Positions 36,981 through 47,800 of a stretch of 64,000 nt of DNA are shown one piece after another. A program made the translations under genes and the position numbers. A model generated the notes under the pieces. The model had not been told where the DNA came from. It did no database searches and saw nothing but the letters and a program-made list of their open reading frames with translations. Every line of letters starts with the position of its first letter. The stretch's first letter is position 1. This DNA is from Eremophila alpestris peregrina. Taxonomy: Eukaryota; Chordata; Aves; Passeriformes; Alaudidae. Where the stretch lies: the NCBI GenBank assembly GCA_009792885.1, contig WMCF01000006.1:4950444-5014443 (forward strand), in the 5' to 3' direction.

Positions 36981-37014
36981 AAATATATATATTTCTCTAT
37001 ATATAAATATATAT
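36981..37014. repeat. TA-rich simple repeat
   Basis: Interrupted AT dinucleotide runs: AAATATATATAT, then TTTCTC, then TATATATAAATATATAT. It is a probable microsatellite relic. Confidence 0.85.
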
Positions 37015-37194
37015 GCCGCCTTCTAAATGTCCAAAATAAATATTTTAAATTACAGCCACCTTTGTTAATATTAAAATTGGTTATTCATAGATTTAGTCAT
37101 TGAAACCTCCTTTTTTTCTTGGCGATGAATTAATGTGGGTTTTTTTCCTTTTTAAATTTTGTTTAAAGAAGATTGTATTTTGACAGATGATAAG

Positions 37195-37484
37195 AAAAGT
37201 GTCAGTCTCTTCTTCCAAGGAACTGGTGGTGGGACAAGAGGAAATGACCTCAGGTTTGTACCAGGGGAGGTTTGGATGAAATATTAGGAAAAAAATTCTT
37301 CACAGAAAGGGTTGCAAACATTGGAAAAGGCTGCCCAAGGAAGTGGTTGAATTGGTGTCCCCAGAGGTATTTAAAACTTGTGTAGATGAGACAGTAAGGG
37401 AAAGGGTTAAGTGGTAGACTTGTCAGTGCTGGGTCAATGGTTGGACTGAATGATCTATTTCAACCTAAATGATTCTGTGATTAA
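37195..37484 (+). mobile_element. CR1 LINE 3' tail, plus strand
   Basis: The landmarks are GGTGGGACAAGAGGAAATG, GGGGAGGTTTGGATGAAATA, AGGAAAAAAATTCTTCACAG, GGCTGCCCAAGGAAGTGGTT, CCCCAGAGGTATTTAAAAC, GTCAATGGTTGGACTGAATG and a terminal ATGATTCTGTGATT. It holds the last 290 or so bases of a CR1 and no intact frame. The subfamily, with ATTCTGTGATT at its end, looks like the one at 9895-10476 but in the opposite orientation. Confidence 0.9.
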
Positions 37485-38705
37485 AACAGATATTTCTTAT
37501 GTGTTAAGTGAACAGTTCTATTACAGAACCTACTTGTAAAAAAAATATTAACACAAGTTAATTAGCTTTTCGGTGCTTAAGCTGAAAAGAAATATCTCTA
37601 GCTTTTAGATGAACAAAGCAATGATTTCTTTCTTTGAAGCTGACCGAATCATGTTTTTTTTCTGAACATACTGAACAGGTTAAACTGTTTGTTTCCATTG
37701 TAACAAAGGTTAATTAGAAGATATTTTAAAGGCACTGCATTAAGGGCATATAACAAGCAGGACCAAAAAAAACCCCAGGAGTAAAAAATTATTCAAAAGT
37801 GAGTGTGAACTGAGTGACATTAAAACTTGATCCACCTTTACCAAAAACTACCATTTTGTGGAGCAAATTTAAAGTCTAATTCCCTTGTCTTTGTTTAAAT
37901 TTTAATAAAATCTGGTGATACACATATTTCAGGAACATAAAGAGTTCTCATCTGCAACTGCATCAACTTTTTTGATATATTTTTAACATATTAATACTCA
38001 GGAATTCTATATCATTGGGCATCTCTTTTTGATATGTCAGGTATGTATTTTTCTGGGTAGGGGTTGCACACAGTCAAATGACTATTTTAGGATGTAAGAT
38101 CACTTAGGGATTTCTCTTTTCAGGCTGCTCTGGAAGTTCTGTAATTTTAAATCTTATAGCTGTTCTGTAGAAAAACCTTCAATCTACAATTGGGCTTAAC
38201 AGACCTTTAATAAGAAAGAAATTACAGAGATCAGAAAAGCTTTCTTTCCTGGTCCCTTGTAAAAACTGGGTTTAAAATTTTGCTGACTTACACTGCTTTT
38301 AAAGAATTGCTGTCTCCCTTTTTTACAACTGACATTTTGAAAAATTTTGTCATTGTACTACAATGACAGCTGAACACAAATGATTTGTCTGAAGAACTCT
38401 CTAGTTCACCTTCAGAAAGATTAGCAAAATCCTCCACCTATAAAAACTGCAGTATAAAAACACTGTTTTAAAGGGACATTATCAAGTGTGATGGGGAAAA
38501 ATATTTCCTTTCCCCAAATTAACATGCTGTGTGACCATATGCATTCAGACACTTCAAGTGCTAGGTGAAAAAAAACCCAAGTGGGAAGAACTGTTTTTTC
38601 TCCTGTACAACAGCAGAGAAGATTGCTACTGAGGAACCACACAGTCCAGCATCTTGTAAGGAGAAAGTTTGAACTCAAGTAATGCTTAAGGATTGTTATC
38701 AATAC
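37485..38705. other. Unique DNA between two CR1 copies
   Basis: AT-rich with no recognisable gene or repeat. It separates two oppositely oriented CR1 relics. Confidence 0.5.
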
Positions 38706-39165
38706 CATAAAATCATAGAATATGTTAAGTTGGAAGGGACACACAAGATCACTGAGTGCAAATCTTAGCCTTACACAGGACATCCCAAGAGCATTGTCCA
38801 CACCATGTGCCCAAGAGCATTGTCCAAACACTCCTTGAACTCTGTCAGGCTGGTGCTGTGACCACTGCCCTGGGAAGCCTGCTCCTGTGCCCAGCCATTC
38901 TCTGGGTGATGAACCTTTTCCTAATATCCAACCCAAACTTTCCCTTACTCAGCTTCAGGCCATTCCCTTGGGTTCTCTCACTTGGCACGAGGGCGAAGGG
39001 ATCAGTACTTGCTCCTCCACTTCCCTTGTGAGGATGTTGAAGACCATAATGAGGTCACTCCTGTCTTCTCTAAGCTGAAAAAAAGTTACCTCAGGGCTGC
39101 TCACAAGGCTTCCCCTCCAGAGCTCTCACCATACTCCTGGCCCTCCTTTGGATAACAGCTACATA
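38706..39165 (-). mobile_element. CR1 LINE, 5'-truncated, minus strand, with internal duplication
   Basis: The plus strand starts AAATCATAGAATATGTTAAG, then TTGGAAGGGACACACAAGAT, and runs backwards through GTCAGGCTGGTGCTGTGACC, ACTGCCCTGGGAAGCCTGCT, CCTAATATCCAACCCAAAC and CTTCAGGCCATTCCCTTGGG into the RT end. It belongs to the same subfamily as 42005-42685, in opposite orientation. A 26-bp tandem duplication containing CCCAAGAGCATTGTCCA lies at 38784-38826 and is not part of the normal element. The RT frame is broken. Confidence 0.9.
38784..38826. repeat. 26-bp duplication inside the CR1
   Basis: CCCAAGAGCATTGTCCA occurs at 38784-38800 and 38810-38826, separated by CACCATGTG. Only one copy is expected in this part of CR1, so the duplication arose after insertion or during reverse transcription. 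Confidence 0.85.
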
Positions 39166-39589
39166 GCCTATATATTTTTTCTTTAATTGTGGTTTAAAAA
39201 GTTATTTTGCTAATATTTGGAATGTTTTTCATATCTTACATTCCTGGGAAATACCAGCTAACAGAGTAAATCTCAGTAAGAGTAATTTTTATTGCCGGGG
39301 TTGAAAATGGTAATTCAAAATTGCATCAACTAGCTCTTCCTTTGCTCAGTTGTTATCCATATCTGTAACCTGGTGGTATGCATGACACTCTACATTACAC
39401 CTCCAGTCTTACTGCACTTAAGTTTAAGATGAAAAAAAAAAGGGATATGTTTTCATATAAACCCCTGTGAGGTGCAGAAACATTGTCACTGAGGTACTAA
39501 AGAAGCAAGTTGATAGATATGCTATTTCTTTTCTGAGTACATGTTTCCTGGTTAAACATAAGTTTTGGTATACTCTGCATCATCATTCT
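39166..39589. other. Unique DNA left of the LTR
   Basis: A short AT-rich interval with no recognisable gene or repeat apart from a 10-base A run near 39432. Confidence 0.5.
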
Positions 39590-40450
39590 TGTCACGAACC
39601 TTTCTGACTCCATAAATAATCTCCTTTTGTGCTCTTGCTCATGTTAGGAGGGGAGCAGTTCAAACTCTCCTGTGCAGTCACACAGAACCCAAAACTGTTT
39701 TTAAAGCAGAGAGCTGGGCCAGATAAAAGTGCACATATGCAGCAAGTGTGCTGGCTGTCCCTGGAGAGATGCTGGTGGGGGAGCTGCATGGGCTCTATGA
39801 GGAGAGGCAGGCTGGCTCCAGCTGACTCCAGCAGACCCATCTCAGGAGATAACCGGGAGAAGTGTGGGGTGCCCTTGTGAAAACATACTTAAGGAAGGGA
39901 AGAAAAGCTGGAAGAGCAGAGGAGTGAGGGGAGAAAAGTGATAATCAGCAGTGTGAGCACCAAGGAGAGAGCAGGATGAGGGAGAGAAGGTGCTCCAGGT
40001 GCTGGAACAGATGCTGCCTGGCTGCCCAGAGAGAGGCCATGGTGAAGCAGAAAGTAATGCTGCAGCCATTGTTAAGAACACACACTGGAGCAGCTCCCAT
40101 GGACTACTGGAGCATGGGAAGGACCAGCGCAGTCTTGGTGACAACTCCCACTTCTCACCCCCCTATACCGTGTGAGGTTGGGAATGTTAGGGAAGTCAGG
40201 AGTGAAGTTGAAGCTGGGGAAATGGAAGATGTAGTTTTAATTTTTGCCTCAGTTTCTTACTACCAAAATCTATTTAATTGTTAATATATTAAATTAATTT
40301 TTTCTAAGCTAAGTACCATTCAGCAACCCCCTGGCGTCATCTCAAGGAACAACCATTTTTCATCCACTGTTCTCACTGTCCCATTGAGGAGAAGCAGAGA
40401 GTGAACACTGAGCTCTGACTGTGGCCCTTAGCCAAAGTTAACCCACCACA
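39590..40450 (+). mobile_element. Solo LTR of a second avian endogenous retrovirus family
   Basis: It starts near TGTCACGAACCTTTCTGACT and ends GTTAACCCACCACA. The middle shows the degenerate GCTGGAACAG / CTGGAGCAG / CTACTGGAGCATGGGAAGG units typical of a songbird LTR family that contains repeated 'ctggagcag...cccatggga' modules. These are followed by GGAGTGAAGTTGAAGCTGGG, TAATATATTAAATTAATTTT, CCCCTGGCGTCA and GTGGCCCTTAGCC. At about 860 bases it is longer than, and distinct from, the 24431-25005 family, though both end in the same 14 bases. No retroviral genes adjoin it. The left border is approximate and no target duplication is clear. Confidence 0.75.
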
Positions 40451-40559
40451 ACCATAAATGTAGCTTCTTGCTTCTAAACCTTGTTCATGACTACTGCGGT
40501 CAGACTGTGGGCCTTGCAATAATAAAATAAATCTTATACAGTGCAGCTCTTTTTACACC
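40451..40559. other. LTR flank carrying AATAAA words
   Basis: This short AT-rich link between the LTR and the GC-rich block contains AATAATAAAATAAAT near 40520. It shares TGTAGCTTCTTG (40459-40470) with the flank of the LTR at 24431-25005. It could be retroviral leader DNA or unrelated target DNA. Confidence 0.35.
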
Positions 40560-40925
40560 CTCACTGGGCTGGCCCTGTCACCAGCCCGTGGTGACACAGC
40601 CCCTGCCCATGCTCTGCCTGCTGTGACAGAGCTGCCATCATCGCAGGGTAAGAGTAGTGACAGCCCAGCCCTTGGCTTCCCAGGAAAAAGCTTCGTTGTT
40701 CTTCAGATTTGCTTGAATGCAGAGGGGCAAATGATAACTCAGAGGGCAGTGACCAGCATGGACAGCCTGTTGTCACTCCGGTCTGGGTGGGGACAGCTGG
40801 ACACCCAGGGCTGTGGCCACATCCCAAACCCTCATCACCCCCAGCCCACCCTGCTTCTCCTGGGCCTCACTGTCAGGGCTGTGTCAGAGGGAGGTGGTGC
40901 CAAGAAAGAGGGTGCAGACAAATAA
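40560..40925. other. Unassigned GC-rich block
   Basis: The base composition is clearly GC-richer than the flanks, with overlapping plus-strand open frames of 100 and 114 codons (40623-40925 and 40709-41053) and a minus frame (40561-40827). None matches a known domain; the peptides are rich in Gly, Pro and Ser, as expected from GC-rich noncoding DNA. It ends with AAATAAATATGG, which contains a polyadenylation-like AATAAA. It might be retroviral internal sequence left by the adjoining LTR, an unrecognised retrocopy, or a GC-rich LINE 5' part. I cannot decide between these. Confidence 0.35.
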
Positions 40926-42004
40926 ATATGGTGTCTAAACAATGGGGAGCTGTTCAAGTGTTTGACATACTGACCCAGTGCCTCTCTGGCTGTCTGAAAG
41001 CCCAGTATCCTGTGATCCTAATATTCTCTAATACCCTCTTGTGTAGTTTGTAAAAGGATACATGAACACTCACTCAGAATATTAATCAGTGTGCAGTTAT
41101 GCTGGAGAAATTGTTTCTAGGCTTTTAATGAGGATTAAGTGTATGTTTAAAAAGCAGTCCAATACTTCTTAATGAGAAATCAAGAAAAGTCCAACTGCAA
41201 CCATGTGAAATTCATGTGGTAATCCACTTCAAACAGGAATCCACAAGCAGAATGCATTCAATTTTCCTAATAATTTGTTGTTTTTATTAATGTGGCTAAA
41301 GCTTGGAATTCTTGGATGAAAAACATTCTAAAATCTTCTAATATTCTTATTAAACTTTTAATGAAAATTCATACTCTTGTCCTACAAGGTTATAAAAATC
41401 TCTCTGAGTGGTGCAATACACATACATAATTCTTGTAATCTGTTCTAGAAATATAGAATAATTACACTAGTTCACAAATACAATTCACACTGTTTAGTTA
41501 CAGACATTGAAGACTGGGGAGTCGTGATCAATACAACATCATACAATCACTAGTTCTGGCTCCATAACTCTGCTTTTACAGATCTGCTGGCTCACACTAT
41601 GACTATCTGCCTTGTAACCTGATTTCAGCAGCATTATTTGTATTAGGGGAAGGGAAATGGAGTTCTATATCACTGAGACTCATCTCTTGAAAATGCAACA
41701 CCAGCAGTGTACACTGGCTTCTGGGAAATATTCTCAGTCCCACAATTTCAATGTAACTTTAAACTCCTTATATAGCAAACAGAATACATTAGGGTTCTGG
41801 GTAAATTTTGGCAGACTCCAAGGGTTTCTGTCGCATTTAGTGGGGTGTTAACTGCTGGCTAAAATGTTTGCCCATCATTAATACAACTACTGCAAAAAGA
41901 TCTCTACAAATTAGGGATGGACAGTTACCAACCTTATGAAGTTTAACAAGGAGAAGCACCATAATCTGCATCTGGGAAGGGGCAACCCTGAATGTGTTTA
42001 TAGA
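40926..42004. other. Unique DNA, no gene seen
   Basis: AT-rich interval between the GC-rich block and the next CR1. I recognise no repeat or exon. Confidence 0.5.
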
Positions 42005-42685
42005 TGAGGGAAGGAGAGGCTGGGAAGCAGAGCTTTGGAATGGGACCTGAGGGACCTGGTCAGTGGCAAGTTGAACATGAGCCAGGAGGGCCAAGCCTGT
42101 CCTGGGGGGCATCAGGCACAGCAGGGCCAGATGGGCAAGGGAGGGGATTGTCCTGCTCTGCTCTGCACTGGGGCAGTCTCACCTCCAGTGCTGAGGGCAG
42201 TCTGGGGTGCCACAATAGAAAAAAGACATTAAACTATTAGAAAGTATACAAAGGAAGATGAGGGGCCTTGAGGGGAAGCCACATTAGGGGTGGCTGAGGT
42301 AATTTGTTCTGTTCAGCCTGGAGGAGACTGAGAGGAGACCACACTGCAGTTACAGCTTCCTTACGAGGGGAAGAGGAGGGGCAGGCACTGATCTCTTCTC
42401 AGCGGTGACCAGTGACAGGACCTGAGGAAAGAGCATGAAGTTGAGTCAGGGGAGGTTTAGGTTGGATATCAGGAAAAGGTTCTTCCTCCAGAGGGTGCTT
42501 GGGCACTGAAGAGGCTCCCCAGGGAAATGGTCACAGCACCATGCCTAACAAAGCTCAAGAAACATCAGAACAACACTCTCAAACACGTGTTGTGACTGTT
42601 GGGGATGTGCTATGCAGGGCCAAGAGTTGGACATGATGATCCTGATAAATCCACTCCAACTCAGCCTATTCTGTTATTCTACTGA
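42005..42685 (+). mobile_element. CR1 LINE, 5'-truncated, plus strand
   Basis: It follows the CR1 RT end closely: GGAATGGGACCTGAGGGACC, TGAACATGAGCCAGGAGG, GGGGATTGTCCTGCTCTGCT, AAAAAGACATTAAACTATTA, GAGGGGCCTTGAGGGGAAGC, TGTTCAGCCTGGAGGAGACT, GTGACCAGTGACAGGACC, GGTTTAGGTTGGATATCAGG, CCAGGGAAATGGTCACAGCA and CCAACTCAGCCTATTCTGTT. It ends with the degraded octamer tail at about 42685. Frame fragments survive, but stops interrupt it. It is the best-preserved representative of this CR1 subfamily in the window, and 38706-39165 belongs to the same one. Confidence 0.95.
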
Positions 42686-44013
42686 AGGCATTATTATATT
42701 TCAGCTTTTACTAGCATCATTTATAGGAAAATAAATGTTTTTGCTTTAGTTATAAGGTAATTTGTAATTTAATTAGGAAAAAAATATTTCTGAAATTATT
42801 TGAATTGTTTTCATCTGCAGTGTATTTCCCTCATTGTATTTGAAATAGTGAAGAGGTGTGGAACATTTCAGAATTTCACTTTCTAGACAGTCACTGAAGT
42901 TTAAATTAAGATGGTATCAGTAGGCCATCTGTCATGGCTTCTTCTGTATAACATATGACACCCCATTGAATTTTATTTAATTACTCCTTTATTAAGCATA
43001 ATAAATTATGATTTATTTATGTCTTGTCTTTTAGTAAGTGCTTTGGTCTCTTTGGAATACGTCCTTTATTTCAATTACTCTGCTACAGACCAAAATATCT
43101 ATCTGAGAAGCAGTTTAATCAATTTAACTAAAGCTGATGAACAGCCTCTTTCATTATTAGGTTGCTTTTTAGTCTCCAGATAGTCTCTGCTACTATTCCA
43201 TGCTACATCTGAAATTCAGATAAATAACTAACTGCATTTTTTCATCTTTTGGGGAAAGGATATTTAAACATTGAACTTTTCCTGTTACTTTTGTCTGAAT
43301 GGCAGAAATAAAACTTGTTCTGCTCATTCCTCGTTACAGAAGTATTCATTTGAACACTGATACAAAGAATTCAAGCCTTTACCCAAAGAGAGCATTTCAT
43401 TTCTTGGGACTACTTTCAATATTACTGATGAAAATAGTACAGATAGGAAGAACACCTATATTGATAGTGACATAACCACCTAGTTAGCATTGCATCTTTC
43501 CCTTTTCTAGCAATCCAAGAACATAGAAAAACATCTTACCTTCAGAGCTGTTCCTCAGGAGGAGAAAAAATAACTGATGTTCATGAATACTTGCTAATCA
43601 CATATCTATTAATCTGCATGGGATAACAATTAAATTGAAAGTCATGATTTTAGGTTTACATTATTAGTTCATTAATTCAGTTTTTTACTGAACTATAGCT
43701 TGATGAGTGCACTGATTATTTATGCCCATATTCATTAGTATTCTTTCTTGCGCAGTGTGAGAAGCAGGCAACTGAATTATAATATAATACAGATGACATA
43801 TTTATACCCACATTTTCCTTTCCAGATGATTTCTTACCTTCTGCACCAGCCTCAGATACAATGCTCAAATCTTAATAGTGGAGTTACTTTAACTTTTGAA
43901 ATCTAAATGTATAACACAAAAATTCCTTATTGTGCTTTTTGAAAATAATGCAGATATTTGTCCCAGAAGAGAGATTTCTGCAAAGAAGTCCAGCTCAATA
44001 TACTTAAGCATGG
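42686..44013. other. Unique DNA between CR1 copies
   Basis: AT-rich interval. No gene or recognisable repeat is seen. Confidence 0.5.
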
Positions 44014-44097
44014 CATGAGTTGTTCAGCCTGGAGAAGAGAATGCTCTGGGCAATCCTTAGGTGTTCTTTCAGTATTTAAGGGGGGCTATAAGAAAGA
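44014..44097 (+). mobile_element. Outer CR1 LINE, left part (split by a nested CR1)
   Basis: GAGTTGTTCAGCCTGGAGAA, then TTTCAGTATTTAAGGGGGGC, then TATAAGAAAGA follow the CR1 RT end in the plus sense and stop abruptly at 44097, where an opposite-strand CR1 begins. The element resumes at 44580 with GGCCTGTTGCGATGGGACAA, so both pieces belong to one older insertion. Confidence 0.9.
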
Positions 44098-44579
44098 TCA
44101 TAGAACCATAACATTGTTAATGTTGGAAGAGATCTTATACATTGTCTTATTCCAATCCACCTGCTATGTACAGGGTCACTTTCCACTAGACCAGGTTACC
44201 AGAGTCCCATTTTTTCTGGGCTTGAACATCTCCAGGGGTGGGGAGACCCCAGCTTCTCTGGGCAGCCTGTTCCAGAGACTCACCACCCTCACAGTAAACA
44301 ATTTATTCTTAAGATCTAACTGAAATCCACCCTCCTTCAGCTTAAGGCCATTCTCCTTTGCCCTATCCCTACATACCCTTGTGAAAATTCTCTGGCTCTC
44401 TTGTAAGCTCTCTTCATGTGCTGGAAGGCTGCTAGAAAGTGTCCCCAGAGCCTTCTCTTCTCCAGGCTGAACACCTGCAGCTCTGCCAGCCTGTCTTCAT
44501 GGGATAGGGGCTCCAGACCTGTGAACAACTTAATGGCCCTGACCTGGACTCATTCTAACAGGTCAACATCTCTCTTGTG
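44098..44579 (-). mobile_element. Nested CR1 LINE inserted into an older CR1, minus strand
   Basis: The plus strand begins TCATAGAACCATAACATTGT, the reversed 3' end, and continues through CCACTAGACCAGGTTACCAG, GGCAGCCTGTTCCAGAGACT, CACCACCCTCACAGTAAAC, CCAGAGCCTTCTCTTCTCCA, GGCTGAACACCTGCAG and ATTCTAACAGGTCAACATCT. It ends near 44579. On the minus strand 44528-44337 keeps FSLEKRRLWGHFLAAFQHMK, the CR1 RT C-terminal signature. It sits inside, and in opposite orientation to, the CR1 at 44014-44097 and 44580-44846, so it is the younger of the two. About 20 bases of the host element expected at the junction are missing. Confidence 0.93.
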
Positions 44580-44846
44580 CTGGGCCTGTTGCGATGGGAC
44601 AAGGGGTAGTGGTTTAGAACTATAAGAGGGCCCATTTAGATTGGAAACAAGGAAGAAGGTTTTTATAATGATGGTGGTCAAACACTGACAGAGCTTGTCT
44701 AGAGAGGTGGTAGATGCCCAATCCCCAGAAACCCTCAAGGTCAGGTTGGACTGGGCTCTCACCACCCTGGTCTAGTTGAAAATATGTGATGTAGGACTAG
44801 ATGAGCTTTACATGTCTTTTTGAACCCAAACTATTCTACTGTTCTT
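44580..44846 (+). mobile_element. Outer CR1 LINE, right part
   Basis: It continues the outer element: GGCCTGTTGCGATGGGACAA, AAACAAGGAAGAAGGTTTT, GATGGTGGTCAAACACTGA, AGAGAGGTGGTAGATGCCC, CAAGGTCAGGTTGGACTGG, GGACTAGATGAGC and CCAAACTATTCTACTGTTC at its 3' end. The order and orientation match the left part at 44014-44097. Confidence 0.93.
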
Positions 44847-47800
44847 TCTTGAATGTAAATATGCAAAACAGCAATCTGCCTGCTTTTACACTGTCCTACA
44901 AAAAGGGATAAAAAGCATGCAAATGGTGAAGAGTAGAAAGTGTTCATTGCTCTTGCTTTGATTTGTTATCTTTACAAACTTATGGCCTAATTATTTGAAC
45001 ATATTTCACTCAAAATACACATATTTGAAAATAAAGTTATTTTCAAAATCCACATTTGAATAGTAGCATAATAAGACACACAAAAAAGGAGAGAAATAAA
45101 AAAGAAATCTATTTAACAAGTGTATAGTCTTTAAAAAAAGGGATGAGTTACGTAACTCATAATTCAAGGTTTTTTTGAGATCTTTTCACAGTATGATAAT
45201 AATAAATGGGGAAAACATGAATGTAACAGAATTTAAGAACACAGAAATTTGCCTCTCAGAAAAAGCTTATATAACCTATGCTTCCCATGTTTCTCATCCT
45301 TTTTGATACCACAGATCCTTTTATCAAGACCTTCAGCGCTTTTCTCCTGTCCAGCCAAACTTCCTGAAATTATTAGCAGTTAGGCAAAGGTCACAGTTCT
45401 CAGACTGTGAACCTATGACATCTGCTTGAAGTTGGGTGGGAGTTGGGTGGACTTAGTATTTAAATTCATTAAATCATTTTGATATCTGAATGCCCAAACT
45501 CCAAAATGGCTCAGTGAGTTCCTCAGATGCATCTTGCTCTCTCAGTGTTAGAAGGGCTTTCATAGCAGGACAAGTACAACATTAGGTCTCACAGATAGAT
45601 CAGGTGGCCATAAAGCACTCAGTGTGTTGTGCTCTCCTCAGTATTCCTTGGAGGACTTTTATGTTAAGAACATATGAAACCATAAAAATAACAGAAAAAG
45701 CCCTGCTCCCATGTTTTGCTGTAACTACTAGGTCAATATAACTATGCCCTCTCACCCAAATCCACAGTCTAGTACTCTAAACTTTGTGAGCATTATGAAA
45801 CTAAGTGATTCAAGAACTATAAGCAAGCCTAAGGGTAGTAAAATTCCACAGCTTTCTGTAGCATAGTGAGCATCTTATTTTTCCATCCTAAATGGTCAGG
45901 AATGCTATACTTGCATCCTTTGACTTTTCTGAATGTTACACTTCACTCTGCACGTTATGAATTTGTTGGAGTTATAGATGTATTCTATGGATCTCTCCAG
46001 CTTTTCTTTTCCAGAAATGCAAATTCCTATGAAGATATAGATAAGTAAAAATAAAAGAAGGAAGTGAAGGAAAATGAAATACCATGTGTTGATATGTGTT
46101 ACTTGATATTAAACACTGGTTGCTGCCATTAATTTAACTTGTTATTTTTCACATCAGCTCTAGCTCTTTGTGAAGTGAGCTGCTGCAAACAAAGGATTTT
46201 TGTTTACCTTACCCCTTACAAGTGGGCTTAATTCTTCTACATGTCACAGTTCTCTTGAGCAGTTTGTTAGAATTCAAGCCAAAATATATCTGATGAGAAA
46301 GCTGTGCATTCTAATGTACAACTGTAGAATAATTCATACGACTTTATTATGTTACCTTAGTAATATTTCTTCTGTTTCTTTTTTTGTTAGCTATTACTTT
46401 TTTTAACATAGTATCTGAAGTAAAGGGTTTTGAGTCTCTCAAAAAGAAAAATAATTTTACATAATCACATACAACATTTTAAAGCCTACCAGTTCTGGAA
46501 TATTCCAACTCTATAGCTTGTCTTTTTCCACAGAAAGCTTTAAATATGTGCTGGTGTTTTTATGCATCATTTGATGTGATTTTCCTGCTGATTCTAAGGA
46601 GAAGAAAGTATCTTTGAATTGTGAAGCTCATGGAAATCCCCCACATATAGATATATATTTTAGAATTCTTTGCAATTTCCAGGATATTTTGTCACTGCAA
46701 TACCATTCTGAGAGTCAGTGTGCACTGGAAAAAAGCATAACAGAAACAGCTCCAGGACCTACTGGGCTTTCTTGATTTGTTCTCATTCTGAATAAGGAAA
46801 AATGTGTAAGAGAAAGTGAATAAAGTCAAAGCAATTTATGAAATTCAAAATGATGCTCTAAATAAATTCTATCTCTCCATTTGGAGAGACTCCTTTTGTC
46901 TAGTTTTATGAATGGTGTCTGAAACAGTCGACAAGACAAAATTCTTTAATTTTTTTTCTAAACACAACTTCTATAAAGCTAGGAAATACTTTCCCATTTT
47001 ATATGGAACTCAGTAGAGAACAGGTACATTAAATGGCATGGCAAGGCAAAATAGGACACCATAGAAAAACCAAACCTGTAATGTTTCCATTGGTGAGACC
47101 ACTGCTTTCTCCTTTGTAACAATCTTTTCTTGCTTCTTTTACCATGCAGACTCTTATGCACAGTTATCTATCACACATAAATGTGTAAAAGGCTGTAAAG
47201 CCACACCTGTGATTTTGAGAGTTCAGGTTTTTAATGGTACCCACTCTTGGATGGGAGTAGCCTGCTGCAGTCACCTTATCCATTTGCTGCATCTGACCTG
47301 GCTCATATTTTACACAAATTGTAAGTGATGTAGGAGGGCTGCAGGAACATATGGTTAATTATTTTTGCCAGGCACCCTTTATCTTTTCTCATAGAGTCAT
47401 TCTTCACCTACAGAGGGAACAGAAGGACTCTTATTACTGTGTTTTGTCATATGTGGCATTCGTCAGTTCTGCATTTTACTTTCTACCCATTACATTTGTG
47501 CATTCTTAAAAATTCTGCATGAATTCCACTTCTACTTTTATGAATTACAGAACCTGCACTTCTAGGGCTGAAAGAAATTCAGAGGTGGTACCATCTTTAT
47601 ATTTCCCTGGAACAACAGCATTGAATCTGCCTCTTTGCCACTGGATGTGATTCATGAGACCTATTGAATGCAGGGCACAGCCTCCCAAATGGCATAGACA
47701 GGACTAAGACATGTAAGTAGGATTACGAAGAAGTAGCCAGAAATTCCTCAAACAGGAATTTGAACTGCTCGTAGTCTAGGATTAAAACTATTGTTGAATT

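Larger units (their letters stand above)
30996..37194. other. Long unique interval without a recognisable gene
   Basis: About 6 kb of AT-rich DNA. It contains the window's longest open frame (35033-35578, minus, 181 codons), judged to be chance. It also holds a 13-base T run at 32114-32126, a TAAT-rich block near 34900-35000 and a TA-rich simple repeat at 36981-37014. No transposon was recognised; old ones may be hidden. Confidence 0.5.

Noticed and set aside
38421..38936. 171-codon minus-strand frame as a gene
   Set aside because: Its first third lies inside the CR1 at 38706-39165 and the rest is unique DNA without any domain.
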